From contig NZ_FOAF01000001.1 of the NCBI RefSeq assembly GCF_900109575.1, forward strand, positions 558,001-622,000: DNA of 64,000 bases. Reading direction: 5' to 3'. Below the pieces are notes generated by a model that saw only the letters and a list, made by a program, of their open reading frames with translations, was not told the DNA's origin and made no database searches. The stretch is from Olivibacter domesticus. Lineage in GTDB: Bacteria; Bacteroidota; Bacteroidia; Sphingobacteriales; Sphingobacteriaceae. Both the position numbers and the translations under genes were made by a program. Shown one piece after another: positions 53,975 to 62,586 of this stretch (the first letter of the stretch is position 1; every line of letters starts with the position of its first letter).

Positions 53975-54223
53975 ATGAGAGCAATTGCAGAACTACCACA
54001 TAAAGATTGTAAGATCAGCATATTTTCAATGAACCAGAAATTCATTATAAAATTTGAACAAGGTGTCTTAGAGCAAACTTATAAAATAGCTGAACTAGAC
54101 ATTACCGATGGTGTTAATGGTGTGTTCCAGTTGCTGGATGATGCATTTATGAAAACGATAGTAGATCGCTTTGCTGCTATGCGAGCTGATTTCAAGGAAA
54201 CCTATGATCGGCACGAGTTCTAA
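53975..54223 (+). CDS. Small conserved-type hypothetical protein (82 aa)
   Basis: No named family recognised. The first half looks strand-rich (CKISIFSMNQKFIIKFEQGVLEQTYKIAELD), the second helical (GVFQLLDDAFMKTIVDRFAAMRADFKETYDRHEF), so a compact alpha/beta domain is likely; no signal peptide. The composition contrasts sharply with the AT-rich surroundings, which strongly supports a real, selected gene. It is flanked by 563 and 385 bp of noncoding DNA, isolated for this otherwise compact window. Confidence 0.7.
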   Translation: MRAIAELPHKDCKISIFSMNQKFIIKFEQGVLEQTYKIAELDITDGVNGVFQLLDDAFMKTIVDRFAAMRADFKETYDRHEF

Positions 54224-54608
54224 ACGCTTATCGGGTTTTATCTCCTCCTCTTCTCCCCTCCTTTTAAGTTTTATATAAACTAATAAATTAGTTTATATTG
54301 TGTGGTGTCTATACTTTTATGATAAATAAATGTGTGTAATGCGTTGTAATATAGCTGTTTATTATTTTATTGAGGATCTTTCGGAATATTATTTGGTCTT
54401 TTCAATATATCTACTTGGTGTGTTTGCTTTAAATTGAAACGTAATATTTATATAAAATATATAATATATTTATTTTCAATTACTTAAAGTATGTGCAAAA
54501 ATAAAATTTGGTGTACTAAATGGGTGAAATAAAATTTGGATCTTGATATAAAATAGACGCCAAAAAGTACATATAGGCCTTTATGTTAATAATTGTATGA
54601 AGGGGAAA
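54224..54608. other. 385-bp AT-rich convergent spacer with palindrome and direct repeat
   Basis: No gene. Holds a 26-bp perfect palindrome at 54273-54298 and a 13-bp direct repeat (AAATAAAATTTGG at 54499-54511 and 54527-54539). Unusually long for a convergent gene pair. Confidence 0.6.
54273..54298. repeat. 26-bp palindrome after the 82-aa ORF
   Basis: ATATAAACTAAT (54273-54284) and its exact reverse complement at 54287-54298, centre AA. It is 50 bp beyond the stop codon. AT-only apart from one C/G pair, so weak as a terminator; may be a protein site. Confidence 0.7.
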
Positions 54609-55295
54609 TTATTGGTTCAACAGTTGCCTCACTACTTTGGGGACACCGAGACTGGCTTTCTCGGGGATGTTTAAGATGGTTTTATTTTGCTGGTTAAGTA
54701 CTTCGGCGGCCGGATCTATCAGGATTCTTTTTGCCTGATAAGATACATAATTTATAAGGGTAGCGGCAGGATAAACTTGTAAGGAGGTGCCTATAATAAG
54801 AAAAATGTCTGCTGTTTTACAAACTTCAATAGCCTTCGTCATCATGGGAACAGCCTCTCCAAACCATACAACATGCGGTCTTAATTGCGACCTTTTTTCG
54901 CAAAGTTGGCCCATTTTTATTTCGTCGCCCACGATGTTATAGATGAGATTTGAATCTAATGAAGATTGAGATTTGGTAATCAGGCCATGAAGATGAATAA
55001 TATTCTTTGAACCTGCCCGTTCATGGAGATCGTCAATATTCTGTGTAATCACCACAACATCAAATTTCTCCTCAAGTTGAGCGATCGCCTTATGTGCCGC
55101 GTTCGGTTGCGCATTACGGACAGCCTTTCTTCTGATATTGTAGAAATGCTGAACAAGTTCAGGGTCCTTATGCCAAGCCTCGGGGGTTGCTACATCCTCT
55201 ACTCGGTAGCCTTCCCACAAACCATCTTCACCTCTAAAAGTCTTAAGGCCGCTTTCAGCGGAGATTCCTGCGCCGGTGAAGACTACTATATTCAT
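54609..55295 (-). CDS. Sir2-family NAD-dependent deacylase (class III type)
   Basis: Sirtuin removing acyl groups from lysines using NAD. Motifs: VVFTGAGISAESGLKTFRG, TQNIDDLHERAGS, catalytic His103 in IHLHG, and LRPHVVWFGE. Tyr52 and Arg55 (HFYNIRR) are the SIRT5/CobB-type pair that favours succinyl or malonyl lysine. The usual zinc site of four Cys is missing; only Cys132 remains, as in related Bacteroidota proteins. 228 aa. Its start lies next to repeat cluster G. Confidence 0.92.
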   Translation of the reverse strand: MNIVVFTGAGISAESGLKTFRGEDGLWEGYRVEDVATPEAWHKDPELVQHFYNIRRKAVRNAQPNAAHKAIAQLEEKFDVVVITQNIDDLHERAGSKNIIHLHGLITKSQSSLDSNLIYNIVGDEIKMGQLCEKRSQLRPHVVWFGEAVPMMTKAIEVCKTADIFLIIGTSLQVYPAATLINYVSYQAKRILIDPAAEVLNQQNKTILNIPEKASLGVPKVVRQLLNQ

Positions 55296-55300
55296 TATTA

Positions 55301-55391
55301 TTTAGTTGTGAGTTGTCAGTTATGAGTTGCGAGTGTTAAGAAGATAGTTGTTAGTATGAGTAGCAAGACGTAAGTATCAAAATATGAACTA
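55301..55391 (+). repeat. Repeat cluster G between sirtuin and DUF6580 genes
   Basis: The 33-bp block at 55301-55333 (four differences from cluster C), followed by AGTTGTTAGTATG, AGTAGCAAGACGTAAGTAT and ACTACTT, the last overlapping the DUF6580 TAG stop at 55391-55389. Confidence 0.85.
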
Positions 55392-55976
55392 CTTTGCCCA
55401 ATTAACTTTAGTTGATAGACTTGGGAAAGAACGTTTTGCCCATTCAAAGCCACCGTACAAGAGGGCTCCATAAGCCAAGTTGCCTAATAGAAGATTTTTT
55501 TCGAAAGGAATGGCTTTGATATAACAATCAGCTAGGCCAGCCAATGTTTGTGGGTATAGCATTCCGCCTAGCCAAACACCAAAATTCGTTATCAGCCAGT
55601 GAATAACAACACTTCCGATAGCAGCCAGGAGAACGTTTATTGCTGACACACGTTTTATGAAGCTACCTATCAATACCATTAAAGCAAATGCTGCATAAAC
55701 CCACACAATGCCTTCATAAAACAAGGTTGTTTTTCCATAATAGCCATAATTAACAATGATGTCCGATAAAAACAATGTCAGTAATGGAGTAAGGTAAGCT
55801 GCCCACCTGTTCTTAAAATGCGTGCCAGCAAATAGCGCGATGGCACCCACAGGAGTAAAGTTTGCCCAATCGCCGAATTTACCTACATTCAGAACGCGCA
55901 GTATGCCAGCACTTATAATGATTAATACAAGAATCAAGCTTCTAGTATTGATTTTATTTACAGCATTTTCAGTCAT
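55389..55976 (-). CDS. DUF6580 family integral membrane protein
   Basis: A 195-aa membrane protein with about five transmembrane segments; features GDWANFTPVGAIALFAGTHFKNRWAAYLTPLLTLFLSDIIVNYGYYG and the late GNLAYGALLYGGFEWAKR. The pattern (F-T-P-x-G-A-x-A-L-F-A-G) resembles small substrate-binding S components of energy-coupling transporters, but no energising ATPase is adjacent, so function is open. It is followed by repeat cluster G and the sirtuin. Confidence 0.87.
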   Translation of the reverse strand: MTENAVNKINTRSLILVLIIISAGILRVLNVGKFGDWANFTPVGAIALFAGTHFKNRWAAYLTPLLTLFLSDIIVNYGYYGKTTLFYEGIVWVYAAFALMVLIGSFIKRVSAINVLLAAIGSVVIHWLITNFGVWLGGMLYPQTLAGLADCYIKAIPFEKNLLLGNLAYGALLYGGFEWAKRSFPSLSTKVNWAK

Positions 55977-56093
55977 AACTAAGATAATTTATATGCAAAG
56001 TAAAGAAAAATTTTACAGCCTTGGCGCTAAAAAAATAAATGCTTAACCTAAAAGTATATTACCTTGCGTAAACTACCCACGTGTGGAATAAAG

Positions 56094-57548
56094 TTACAGA
56101 TACACATATTCTAATTTTATCAAAGTAGCATAATTGTCTTTTTCAGTTTTGCGTAAATTCTTAGGAATTTTTATTTCAATCATTTTACCGATTTTTTTCC
56201 AGTTGATTTTGTCCGTTGACCCTATTATGCTTATTTTTTCAAGTTTCCCGCTCTCCTTTAATGGAATATTTATCACAGCGGGTAATTCCTTTGTGTTCGC
56301 TTCATTTAGTATAAAGGCATACACAGTGTTTTCCTCTCTATTTTGTGTGAAATATATGTTTTCTGTAGAGTAAGGCGGCACAGCGTGACTGCCATATATG
56401 CCTTCCCCATTTTGTGAAATCCACTTTCCAATTTCCTTTAGTCGTTCATAAGCAGCGGGATCCCAATCGCCAGTTGGTCCAGGAGCTATATTCAATAAAT
56501 AATTTCCACCTCTCGATACAATTTTGATTAGATTATGCACAATCTCACGTGCAGGCTTATACTGATCATTCGGTACATAGCTAAAAGAGTTGCCCATGGT
56601 CATACAAGACTCCCATGGGATATCTAAGGGTTTCTCAGGAATGGTTTGCTCAGGCGTAACATAGTTTTCGTATTCACCTGGAACAGTTCTGTCTACCACG
56701 ATTATTCCCGGTTGCTTATTTCTAGCCATAGAAGCGATTCTAGGCATATCTATATCCTGTTCCGTCTTTATCCCCCTTTGCCATTCAACTGTTGTATCCA
56801 CTGTTGCGAGTGGGCGAACCCAACCGCCATCAAGCCATAAGATATCAATTTTACCATAGTCCGTCATTAACTCTTCAATCTGATTAAAAGTAAAATCTTT
56901 AAATTTCTGCCATCTATCAGGATATTTCTTCGGATCGTAGTTCACGTTACGATCTTTCGGTGGAAAGTAAGGCCACCAATAAAAAGGTGTATGCCAGTCG
57001 GGTTTTGAAAAATAGGCTCCTATTTTGAAGTTATCTTTTCGGAAAGCAGTAAATATCTCTTTTGCTACGTTGGCCCTGGGGTTCTTTGAAAAAGGTGATT
57101 TAACATCGGTTATCTTATAATCACTTTGTTTGGTGTCGAACATAGCAAAGCCGTCATGGTGCTTAGTTGTAAATACAACATATTTCATCCCAGCCATTTT
57201 TGCTGCTTCAGCCCATTTTTCCGGATTGAATTGTGTTGGGTTAAACTGGGTTTGCAGGTTTTCATAAGCTTTTACATAATCGTAGTAATTTGCTGCATGA
57301 GGCCCTTTTCGCTGTGTCCAACCTTCGTCTTCCGGACAAAGGCTCCAGCTTTCAACAATGCCCCATTGACTGTAGGTTCCCCAATGCATAAATAATCCAA
57401 ATTTGAGCTCACCCCATTCAGCCAAGTTTTTTTGTACTAAGGGGTCTGAGGGTTTAATGTAATTAGCAGATGTATTATGTTCCTGTCCAACAACCGTGTA
57501 TGTGTTAATTAAAAGGCAGCAGCCTATACTCAATATTAATTTCTTCAT
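56094..57548 (-). CDS. Alpha-L-fucosidase, GH29 (484 aa)
   Basis: Exported retaining glycosidase releasing alpha-L-fucose. Signal peptide 1-21 (VVGQE). Hallmarks: KFGLFMHWGTYSQWGIVESWS, MKYVVFTTKHHDGFAMFDTKQSDY, and the nucleophile Asp in DILWLDGGWVRP; GNYLLNIAPGPTGDWDPAAYERLKEIGKWISQNGEGIYG ends the TIM barrel, then a short beta domain. It starts 6 bp after the companion GH29 gene stop, so the two are one operon for fucosylated glycans. Confidence 0.95.
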   Translation of the reverse strand: MKKLILSIGCCLLINTYTVVGQEHNTSANYIKPSDPLVQKNLAEWGELKFGLFMHWGTYSQWGIVESWSLCPEDEGWTQRKGPHAANYYDYVKAYENLQTQFNPTQFNPEKWAEAAKMAGMKYVVFTTKHHDGFAMFDTKQSDYKITDVKSPFSKNPRANVAKEIFTAFRKDNFKIGAYFSKPDWHTPFYWWPYFPPKDRNVNYDPKKYPDRWQKFKDFTFNQIEELMTDYGKIDILWLDGGWVRPLATVDTTVEWQRGIKTEQDIDMPRIASMARNKQPGIIVVDRTVPGEYENYVTPEQTIPEKPLDIPWESCMTMGNSFSYVPNDQYKPAREIVHNLIKIVSRGGNYLLNIAPGPTGDWDPAAYERLKEIGKWISQNGEGIYGSHAVPPYSTENIYFTQNREENTVYAFILNEANTKELPAVINIPLKESGKLEKISIIGSTDKINWKKIGKMIEIKIPKNLRKTEKDNYATLIKLEYVYL

Positions 57549-57554
57549 AGATCT

Positions 57555-59381
57555 TTATAAATTACTTTCAATCGCCCCAACCTCTTCCCTATATAAATCG
57601 ACCGGACCATCCAATAATAATGCAATCACCGTAACATCCTTATCTAGACGATCAGACGGCAGCGGTAAATATACGATGCCGGGGACAGCACTCCAATATA
57701 ATTTGTTATAGATTTCAGGCGTAATTAAGGTCCCCTCGCCCACTATTCTGGCCCTTTGGATATTATTTTTAAGACCTTTAATGGCGATAGGTCCTGTTGG
57801 TTTGCCTTTTACAAACAGATAAAGGGTCTGTTTGTCGGCAGAAAGTGCAGATGAACCCGAAAAATGACCATCAGGAATGCCCTTTCCCGTTTGATACAGG
57901 GCTTCTGCATGCTTTTTTATCCAAGACTCTACTGTTTTATTATTAGGTAAAGTATAATCTAATCCGTCAATAGTTAAATTTGTGTTAATGAATGGATTAT
58001 ATCCATCATTTATCGATTTAATAATTCGTTCAACTGGATGGTCATTACCTAAATCGGAAAGGGACAAGCTTTCTAATTGGCGAGGCGATGCTACGCTGTT
58101 TATACTTAACTCATCTGTTAAGGTTATACACACTACCGTTACATCTTGATCTTCCAATTGTTTTGGGATTTCAACCGTTAGTGCCTCCCCATCCTTTTTA
58201 TAAGTCAATTTATCAGGGTGTCCAACAATATATATATTATTAATGCTGTTCTTTAATCCATTTATTGTTAAGCTATTATTATCCTTTTGCTCAAGAAATA
58301 AATAAACTTTCTTTTTGTCTTTAGATAGTGCTGTTTTGCCAAAAAAATGACCTGGAGGTAGCCCCTCACGTGTACTATAGATGGCTTCTTGATGTTTTCG
58401 CGTCCATCTTCCCAAGCCCTTTAATATAGCAATCTGTTCCTGAGGAATGCTACCGTCGGCCTTTGGTCCGATGTCCAATAGCAAGTTTCCACCCATACTG
58501 ATACAATCAACCAAAGTTCTGATGATCATGTTAGCAGATTTGTAATTAAGGTCATAGGGCTGGTATCCCCACGAATCATTTGTCGTATAACAGAGCTCCC
58601 AATAAGGGTTCGCAGGTTTGGTTACGGGTACACCCTGTTCAGGCGTGTCATAATCACCATGACCAGTTAAACGGGCATTTACAATAATATCTGGATTATA
58701 CTTTCTCAAATTAGTTAAGATCTTATCCGCCTGCCATTCTTCTGCAGTATGCTCCCAATCACCATCGAACCACAAGAGATCTGGATTGAACGCTTGTGAC
58801 AATTCGTTTAACTGTTGTTGAAAGTAATGCTGATAGGCTTTCCATCTTTCAGGGTGCTCTTTTAGGGTATATCGCTTGCGGGTGCGGGTAAAGACATCAT
58901 AATTTGGGTAACTCCAATCAGGTAAGGAAAAATAAATACCTGTCTTTATATCTTTTGCCTTTAAAGCTGTCACAAAAGGACTGATAACATCCTTTTTTGC
59001 AGCACTGTTACGGCTGGTTGTTAGTGCATCTTGCGCTTTGCTGTCCCACAAGGCTACTCCGTCATGATGCTTCGACGTAATGACAGCATACTTAGCACCA
59101 CTTTCAGTAATTAAATCTACCCATTCATTTGCTTGATAGTTATTTGCGGTAAACCCATCAAGCTGTTTCATGTATAGATCATGATTGATATAATTGTTAA
59201 AAAAGGACCAAGATTCTGAAATTCCATTGACAGAATAGATGCCCCAGTGTACAAAAATACCTAATTTTGCATCTTTAAACCACTCCATTTTTTTTGCTTC
59301 CTGCTGTTTTGAAAGCTGAGCAGCCGCATGAAGATTTAAAAGTAAAGCAAACAGAACAAAACATTTAAGTTGTTTTACCAT
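57555..59381 (-). CDS. Alpha-L-fucosidase, GH29, with duplicated C-terminal domain (608 aa)
   Basis: Exported GH29 enzyme (signal peptide 1-22). Barrel motifs: KLGIFVHWGIYSVNGISESWS, AKYAVITSKHHDGVALWDSK, nucleophile Asp in PDLLWFDGDWEHTAEEW, and GGNLLLDIGPKADGSIPQEQ. After the barrel two similar units follow: YSTREGLPPGHFFGKTALSKDKKKVYLFLE... and YQTGKGIPDGHFSGSSALSADKQTLYLFVK..., each with a GLKN-x-I beta strand block. The second unit has no barrel in front of it, a tandem duplication of the C-terminal module. First gene of the fucosidase operon. Confidence 0.95.
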   Translation of the reverse strand: MVKQLKCFVLFALLLNLHAAAQLSKQQEAKKMEWFKDAKLGIFVHWGIYSVNGISESWSFFNNYINHDLYMKQLDGFTANNYQANEWVDLITESGAKYAVITSKHHDGVALWDSKAQDALTTSRNSAAKKDVISPFVTALKAKDIKTGIYFSLPDWSYPNYDVFTRTRKRYTLKEHPERWKAYQHYFQQQLNELSQAFNPDLLWFDGDWEHTAEEWQADKILTNLRKYNPDIIVNARLTGHGDYDTPEQGVPVTKPANPYWELCYTTNDSWGYQPYDLNYKSANMIIRTLVDCISMGGNLLLDIGPKADGSIPQEQIAILKGLGRWTRKHQEAIYSTREGLPPGHFFGKTALSKDKKKVYLFLEQKDNNSLTINGLKNSINNIYIVGHPDKLTYKKDGEALTVEIPKQLEDQDVTVVCITLTDELSINSVASPRQLESLSLSDLGNDHPVERIIKSINDGYNPFINTNLTIDGLDYTLPNNKTVESWIKKHAEALYQTGKGIPDGHFSGSSALSADKQTLYLFVKGKPTGPIAIKGLKNNIQRARIVGEGTLITPEIYNKLYWSAVPGIVYLPLPSDRLDKDVTVIALLLDGPVDLYREEVGAIESNL

Positions 59382-59529
59382 AAGTGTAGGTTAGATTTTA
59401 AAATATTCGATAAAGATAACCTAATATTTCATGAACAAGAACAATTTGGCAAAAAATTGAGTCTTTCAGCCTTTAATAGTATAGTAGTAAGTTTTAAATG
59501 TATGATTCACCATTTTTGCCAGGTCGTAA

Positions 59530-59566
59530 TTTGTGCTTTTATTTTAGTGTACTTGCGTTACATTTG
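59530..59566 (+). promoter_or_regulatory. Candidate promoter of the AI-2E-type gene
   Basis: TTTG at 59530-59533, 25-bp spacer, TACATTTG followed by T at 59559-59566, 18 bp before the ATG at 59585. The spacer is slightly long for the consensus. Confidence 0.5.
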
Positions 59567-59584
59567 TAAACTAAAACGATACTT

Positions 59585-60694
59585 ATGAAAAACTTTACGC
59601 TACCATTTTATGTTAAACTGGCTTGTGTCTTACTCAGTATACTGCTTTTAGGATACCTAGCAATTTTAGGGCATACCATTCTAGCACCCTTAATTTTCGG
59701 ATTTCTTTGCTCGGTACTATTATTGCCGCTTGCAAATTTCTTAGAACGCAAGCTGAGAATGCCACGATCCCTAGCTTCTTTATTAGCATCTGTCGCTCTA
59801 TTGTTGATTATTGCAGCTGTGTTTACACTTCTTGGAACGCAATTATCAAACTTAGCGAAGGATTTACCAGCATTCAAAAAGCAATTATTAACATCAGCTG
59901 CTGACCTTCAGTTATGGATTTCGAATACTTTTCACGTAAATAACAAAGCCCAGATAGACTATATAAACCAGGCAGCATCAAAGTCGTTAAGCACCGGCAC
60001 CACTATTCTGAGTAAAACGCTGATGTCGCTTTCATCCCTATTCCTTTTGCTTCTATTTTCATTTTTGTATACCTTCTTTATGTTGTTTCATAGACGACTC
60101 ATAATTAGATTTTTAGTTAGTTTATTTAAAGAAAAACATAGTGTTGTCGTTTACGATATTGTACACCAGATTCAATACATAATAAAGCGGTATATCGTAG
60201 GCTTGTTTTTACAGATGACAATCGTAACGATTCTAGCCTGTACAGCTTTTTATTTTATCGGAGTAAAGTATAGTTTTCTTTTAGGACTCATAACGGGAAT
60301 ATTTAATATCATCCCCTATATTGGTATTTTTACAGCCTTGTTACTAACTGTGATTATTACTTTTGCGACCTCTTCTGCCACCCATGTTTTCATTGTTATT
60401 ATCGCTTTGATAGTCATTCATGCAATCGACAGTAATTATATAATGCCAAAGATTGTTGGATCGAAGGTGCAGATAAATACACTTATTGCTTTGATTGGAT
60501 TGGTTTTAGGTGAAATGATATGGGGAATTACGGGTATGTTTCTATCCATCCCTATGATCGCTATTATGAAAGTTGTTTTTGATAGGATTCCGGAACTGAA
60601 ACCTTGGGGCATGTTACTTGGAGAGGAAGAAGGCGATAAAGCTATCACAAAAGAGGAAAAAAAGCTAGAAGAAAGCATAGACGGCCTTGAATAA
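59585..60694 (+). CDS. AI-2E family (PerM/TqsA-like) membrane protein
   Basis: A 369-aa integral membrane protein of the AI-2E family, which includes quorum-signal exporters and Na+/H+ antiporter-like proteins; substrate is not predictable. Around eight hydrophobic segments; landmarks are the N-terminal ILAPLIFGFLCSVLLLPLANFLERKL, the central HQIQYIIKRYIVGLFLQMTIV, LGLITGIFNIIPYIGIFTALL, and VIHAIDSNYIMPKIVGSKVQINTLIALIGLVLGEMIWGITGMFLSIPMIAIMK. A Glu/Lys-rich tail closes the protein. Confidence 0.92.
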   Translation: MKNFTLPFYVKLACVLLSILLLGYLAILGHTILAPLIFGFLCSVLLLPLANFLERKLRMPRSLASLLASVALLLIIAAVFTLLGTQLSNLAKDLPAFKKQLLTSAADLQLWISNTFHVNNKAQIDYINQAASKSLSTGTTILSKTLMSLSSLFLLLLFSFLYTFFMLFHRRLIIRFLVSLFKEKHSVVVYDIVHQIQYIIKRYIVGLFLQMTIVTILACTAFYFIGVKYSFLLGLITGIFNIIPYIGIFTALLLTVIITFATSSATHVFIVIIALIVIHAIDSNYIMPKIVGSKVQINTLIALIGLVLGEMIWGITGMFLSIPMIAIMKVVFDRIPELKPWGMLLGEEEGDKAITKEEKKLEESIDGLE

Positions 60695-60698
60695 ACAA

Positions 60699-60733
60699 GA
60701 CGTCACCTCATTCCTAATCGTTAACGTGATGTC
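60699..60733 (+). terminator. Weak hairpin after the AI-2E-type gene
   Basis: GACGTCAC (60699-60706) pairs with GTGATGTC (60726-60733) with one G-U pair, loop 19, followed by ATTTTC. Plausible but weak. Confidence 0.35.
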
Positions 60734-60816
60734 ATTTTCAATATTAAGAGGTTACTTGAAAAACTTATTTTATAAGTTGTCGTTTTTATACGTAACAATA
60801 AATTGATGAATGTATT

Positions 60817-61770
60817 ATGGCAAATAAAAGAAAGTTAGGTTTATCGGATTTAGAAGTATCTCCCATTACCTTTGGTGGGAATGTGTTTGGTTGGACATTA
60901 AATGAACAGGAATCATTTAACATCTTAGATGCGTTGATTGATAATGGATTCAATTTTATAGATACCGCAGATGTATATTCGAAATGGGTTCCTGGTAATA
61001 AAGGAGGTGAGTCGGAAACAATTATAGGGAATTGGCTGGCAAAAAGAGGAAAGCGTGACGATGTAATAATCGCCACAAAACTTGGCGCTGAAATGAGTGA
61101 AAATAAGAAGGGCCTGAAAGCTGCTTATGTTAAATCTGCCATTGAAACGTCTCTTCAGCGGTTGAAAACAGATTATGTAGATCTTTATCAAACGCATTAT
61201 GATGACGAAGATACACCAGTTGGTGAAACTATTCAGGCATTAAATGATCTTATCAAGGAAGGGAAAGTACGCTATATTGGCGCTTCTAACTATAAGGCTG
61301 AACGTGTATACGAATCGAATGAGTTTGCAAGAAAGAACAATCTGCAACCCTATATAAGCTTGCAACCCCTCTATAATCTTTTCGATCGTGAGCATTTCGA
61401 AAAAGAATATCTTCCATTAGTGCAAGATGAGAATTTAGCGGTACTAAATTATTACGCTTTAGCAAGCGGCTTTTTAAGTGGGAAATATAGAAGCGAATCC
61501 GACTTGAATAAAAGCCCACGCGGCGAGGGAATAAAGAAATATTTGAATGACCGTGGTTACCGTATCTTGACAGTAATGGACGAAATAGCCGCTAATAAAA
61601 ATATTGCCCCTGCGCAAATTGCTATTGCCTGGCTTTTGCATAAACCATTCATTACGGCACCTATTGCCAGCGCGACCAATCAAAAACAATTAGATGATTT
61701 ATTAAAAGCTACTGAAATAAAACTTTCTGATGAAGAGGTACGTTTATTGGATCGTGCGAGTGAATGGTAG
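60817..61770 (+). CDS. Aldo/keto reductase
   Basis: NAD(P)H-dependent oxidoreductase with TIM-barrel AKR fold, 317 aa. Catalytic tetrad visible: Asp and Tyr in NFIDTADVYSKW, Lys in VIIATKLGA, His in LYQTHYDDED. Cofactor region: GNVFGWTLN at the start and ITAPIASATNQKQLDDLLKATEIKLS near the end. The substrate is unknown. A shared bidirectional terminator follows. Confidence 0.94.
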   Translation: MANKRKLGLSDLEVSPITFGGNVFGWTLNEQESFNILDALIDNGFNFIDTADVYSKWVPGNKGGESETIIGNWLAKRGKRDDVIIATKLGAEMSENKKGLKAAYVKSAIETSLQRLKTDYVDLYQTHYDDEDTPVGETIQALNDLIKEGKVRYIGASNYKAERVYESNEFARKNNLQPYISLQPLYNLFDREHFEKEYLPLVQDENLAVLNYYALASGFLSGKYRSESDLNKSPRGEGIKKYLNDRGYRILTVMDEIAANKNIAPAQIAIAWLLHKPFITAPIASATNQKQLDDLLKATEIKLSDEEVRLLDRASEW

Positions 61771-61796
61771 CTATTAATAATAGTCGAGAAGCTAAA

Positions 61797-61825
61797 GAAG
61801 AGCGATGTTTTTAATATCGCTCTTC
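61797..61825. terminator. Bidirectional terminator between AKR and mqnA
   Basis: GAAGAGCGAT (61797-61806) and ATCGCTCTTC (61816-61825) form a 10-bp perfect stem, loop nine, with T-rich sequence to the right and A-rich sequence to the left. Confidence 0.85.
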
Positions 61826-61840
61826 CTTTTACGTCATTAT

Positions 61841-62560
61841 TTATAACTCCTTGATATATGCATGAAAGCGTGCGATGGCTTCCTTCTTTTCTGCAGTTAA
61901 CATAAAATCTATCGAATGATTTAAATAATGGGCAATATCGAAATCGTCACGTTTCGGTAATTCATTGATAACTTTATCACGATTATCTAAACCAAATTTC
62001 ATTGCCTGATTAAATTCAGTGATGAATGTTTGCGGTAAATGTTTATTAGCGGCCCATACTGCAAAAGCGAAGGGTAAGCCCGTAAAATTCATCCACTCCT
62101 CTCCCATATCATATGCAAATGGATAATGACCTTTCTTACCAAAGGTTCTATCTCCAATTTCAACAAAGGCATCTGCTTCGTTACTATCTACTAATTCAAC
62201 TGATTGTTTCCAGTAATTTTTCAGTAACACCCTTGCTAGATTATTAGATGTGCGTGATTGTAAGTCCAATCGAAGGGTCTTGATTTCTTGAACAGGTTTG
62301 TTGCTGAAAATAAAGACCGAGTTTACTGCTCCCGTAGCGCCGATGCAATAATCACTTATGATTTGATAGTCCGGAATATGAAGCAGGGCAGCTACTGGAA
62401 CCAATCCTACGTCTACAGTATTGTCGATTAGCTTTTGCGCGCATGTACTCGGGATATCCAGACTGAGATCAATATTATCTAAAAGTGATGTGTTTTTTAT
62501 ACCGTAAATAAAGGGTGTAGTATTGGTGTAAGAAACTGCGGAAACTTTAATTTTATTCAT
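61841..62560 (-). CDS. mqnA: Chorismate dehydratase (futalosine menaquinone pathway)
   Basis: MqnA dehydrates chorismate to 3-enolpyruvylbenzoate, first step of the futalosine route to menaquinone. Start set at ATG 62560 giving KVSAVSYTNTTPFIYGI, the family N-terminus. Further blocks: DVGLVPVAALLHI, CIGATGAVNSVFIFS, LDLQSRTSNNLARVLLKNYW, EIGDRTFG and WMNFTGLPFAFAVW. 240 aa as chosen. It is the last gene of an mqnE - phosphatase - mqnA operon (26-bp gap). Confidence 0.94.
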   Translation of the reverse strand: MNKIKVSAVSYTNTTPFIYGIKNTSLLDNIDLSLDIPSTCAQKLIDNTVDVGLVPVAALLHIPDYQIISDYCIGATGAVNSVFIFSNKPVQEIKTLRLDLQSRTSNNLARVLLKNYWKQSVELVDSNEADAFVEIGDRTFGKKGHYPFAYDMGEEWMNFTGLPFAFAVWAANKHLPQTFITEFNQAMKFGLDNRDKVINELPKRDDFDIAHYLNHSIDFMLTAEKKEAIARFHAYIKEL

Positions 62561-62586
62561 GTATTTTACTATTGCCAATTTAAACC

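Noticed and set aside
55023-55325. 100-aa plus-strand frame ending LVVSCQL
   Set aside because: Antisense to the well-supported sirtuin gene; the tail again comes from the repeat.
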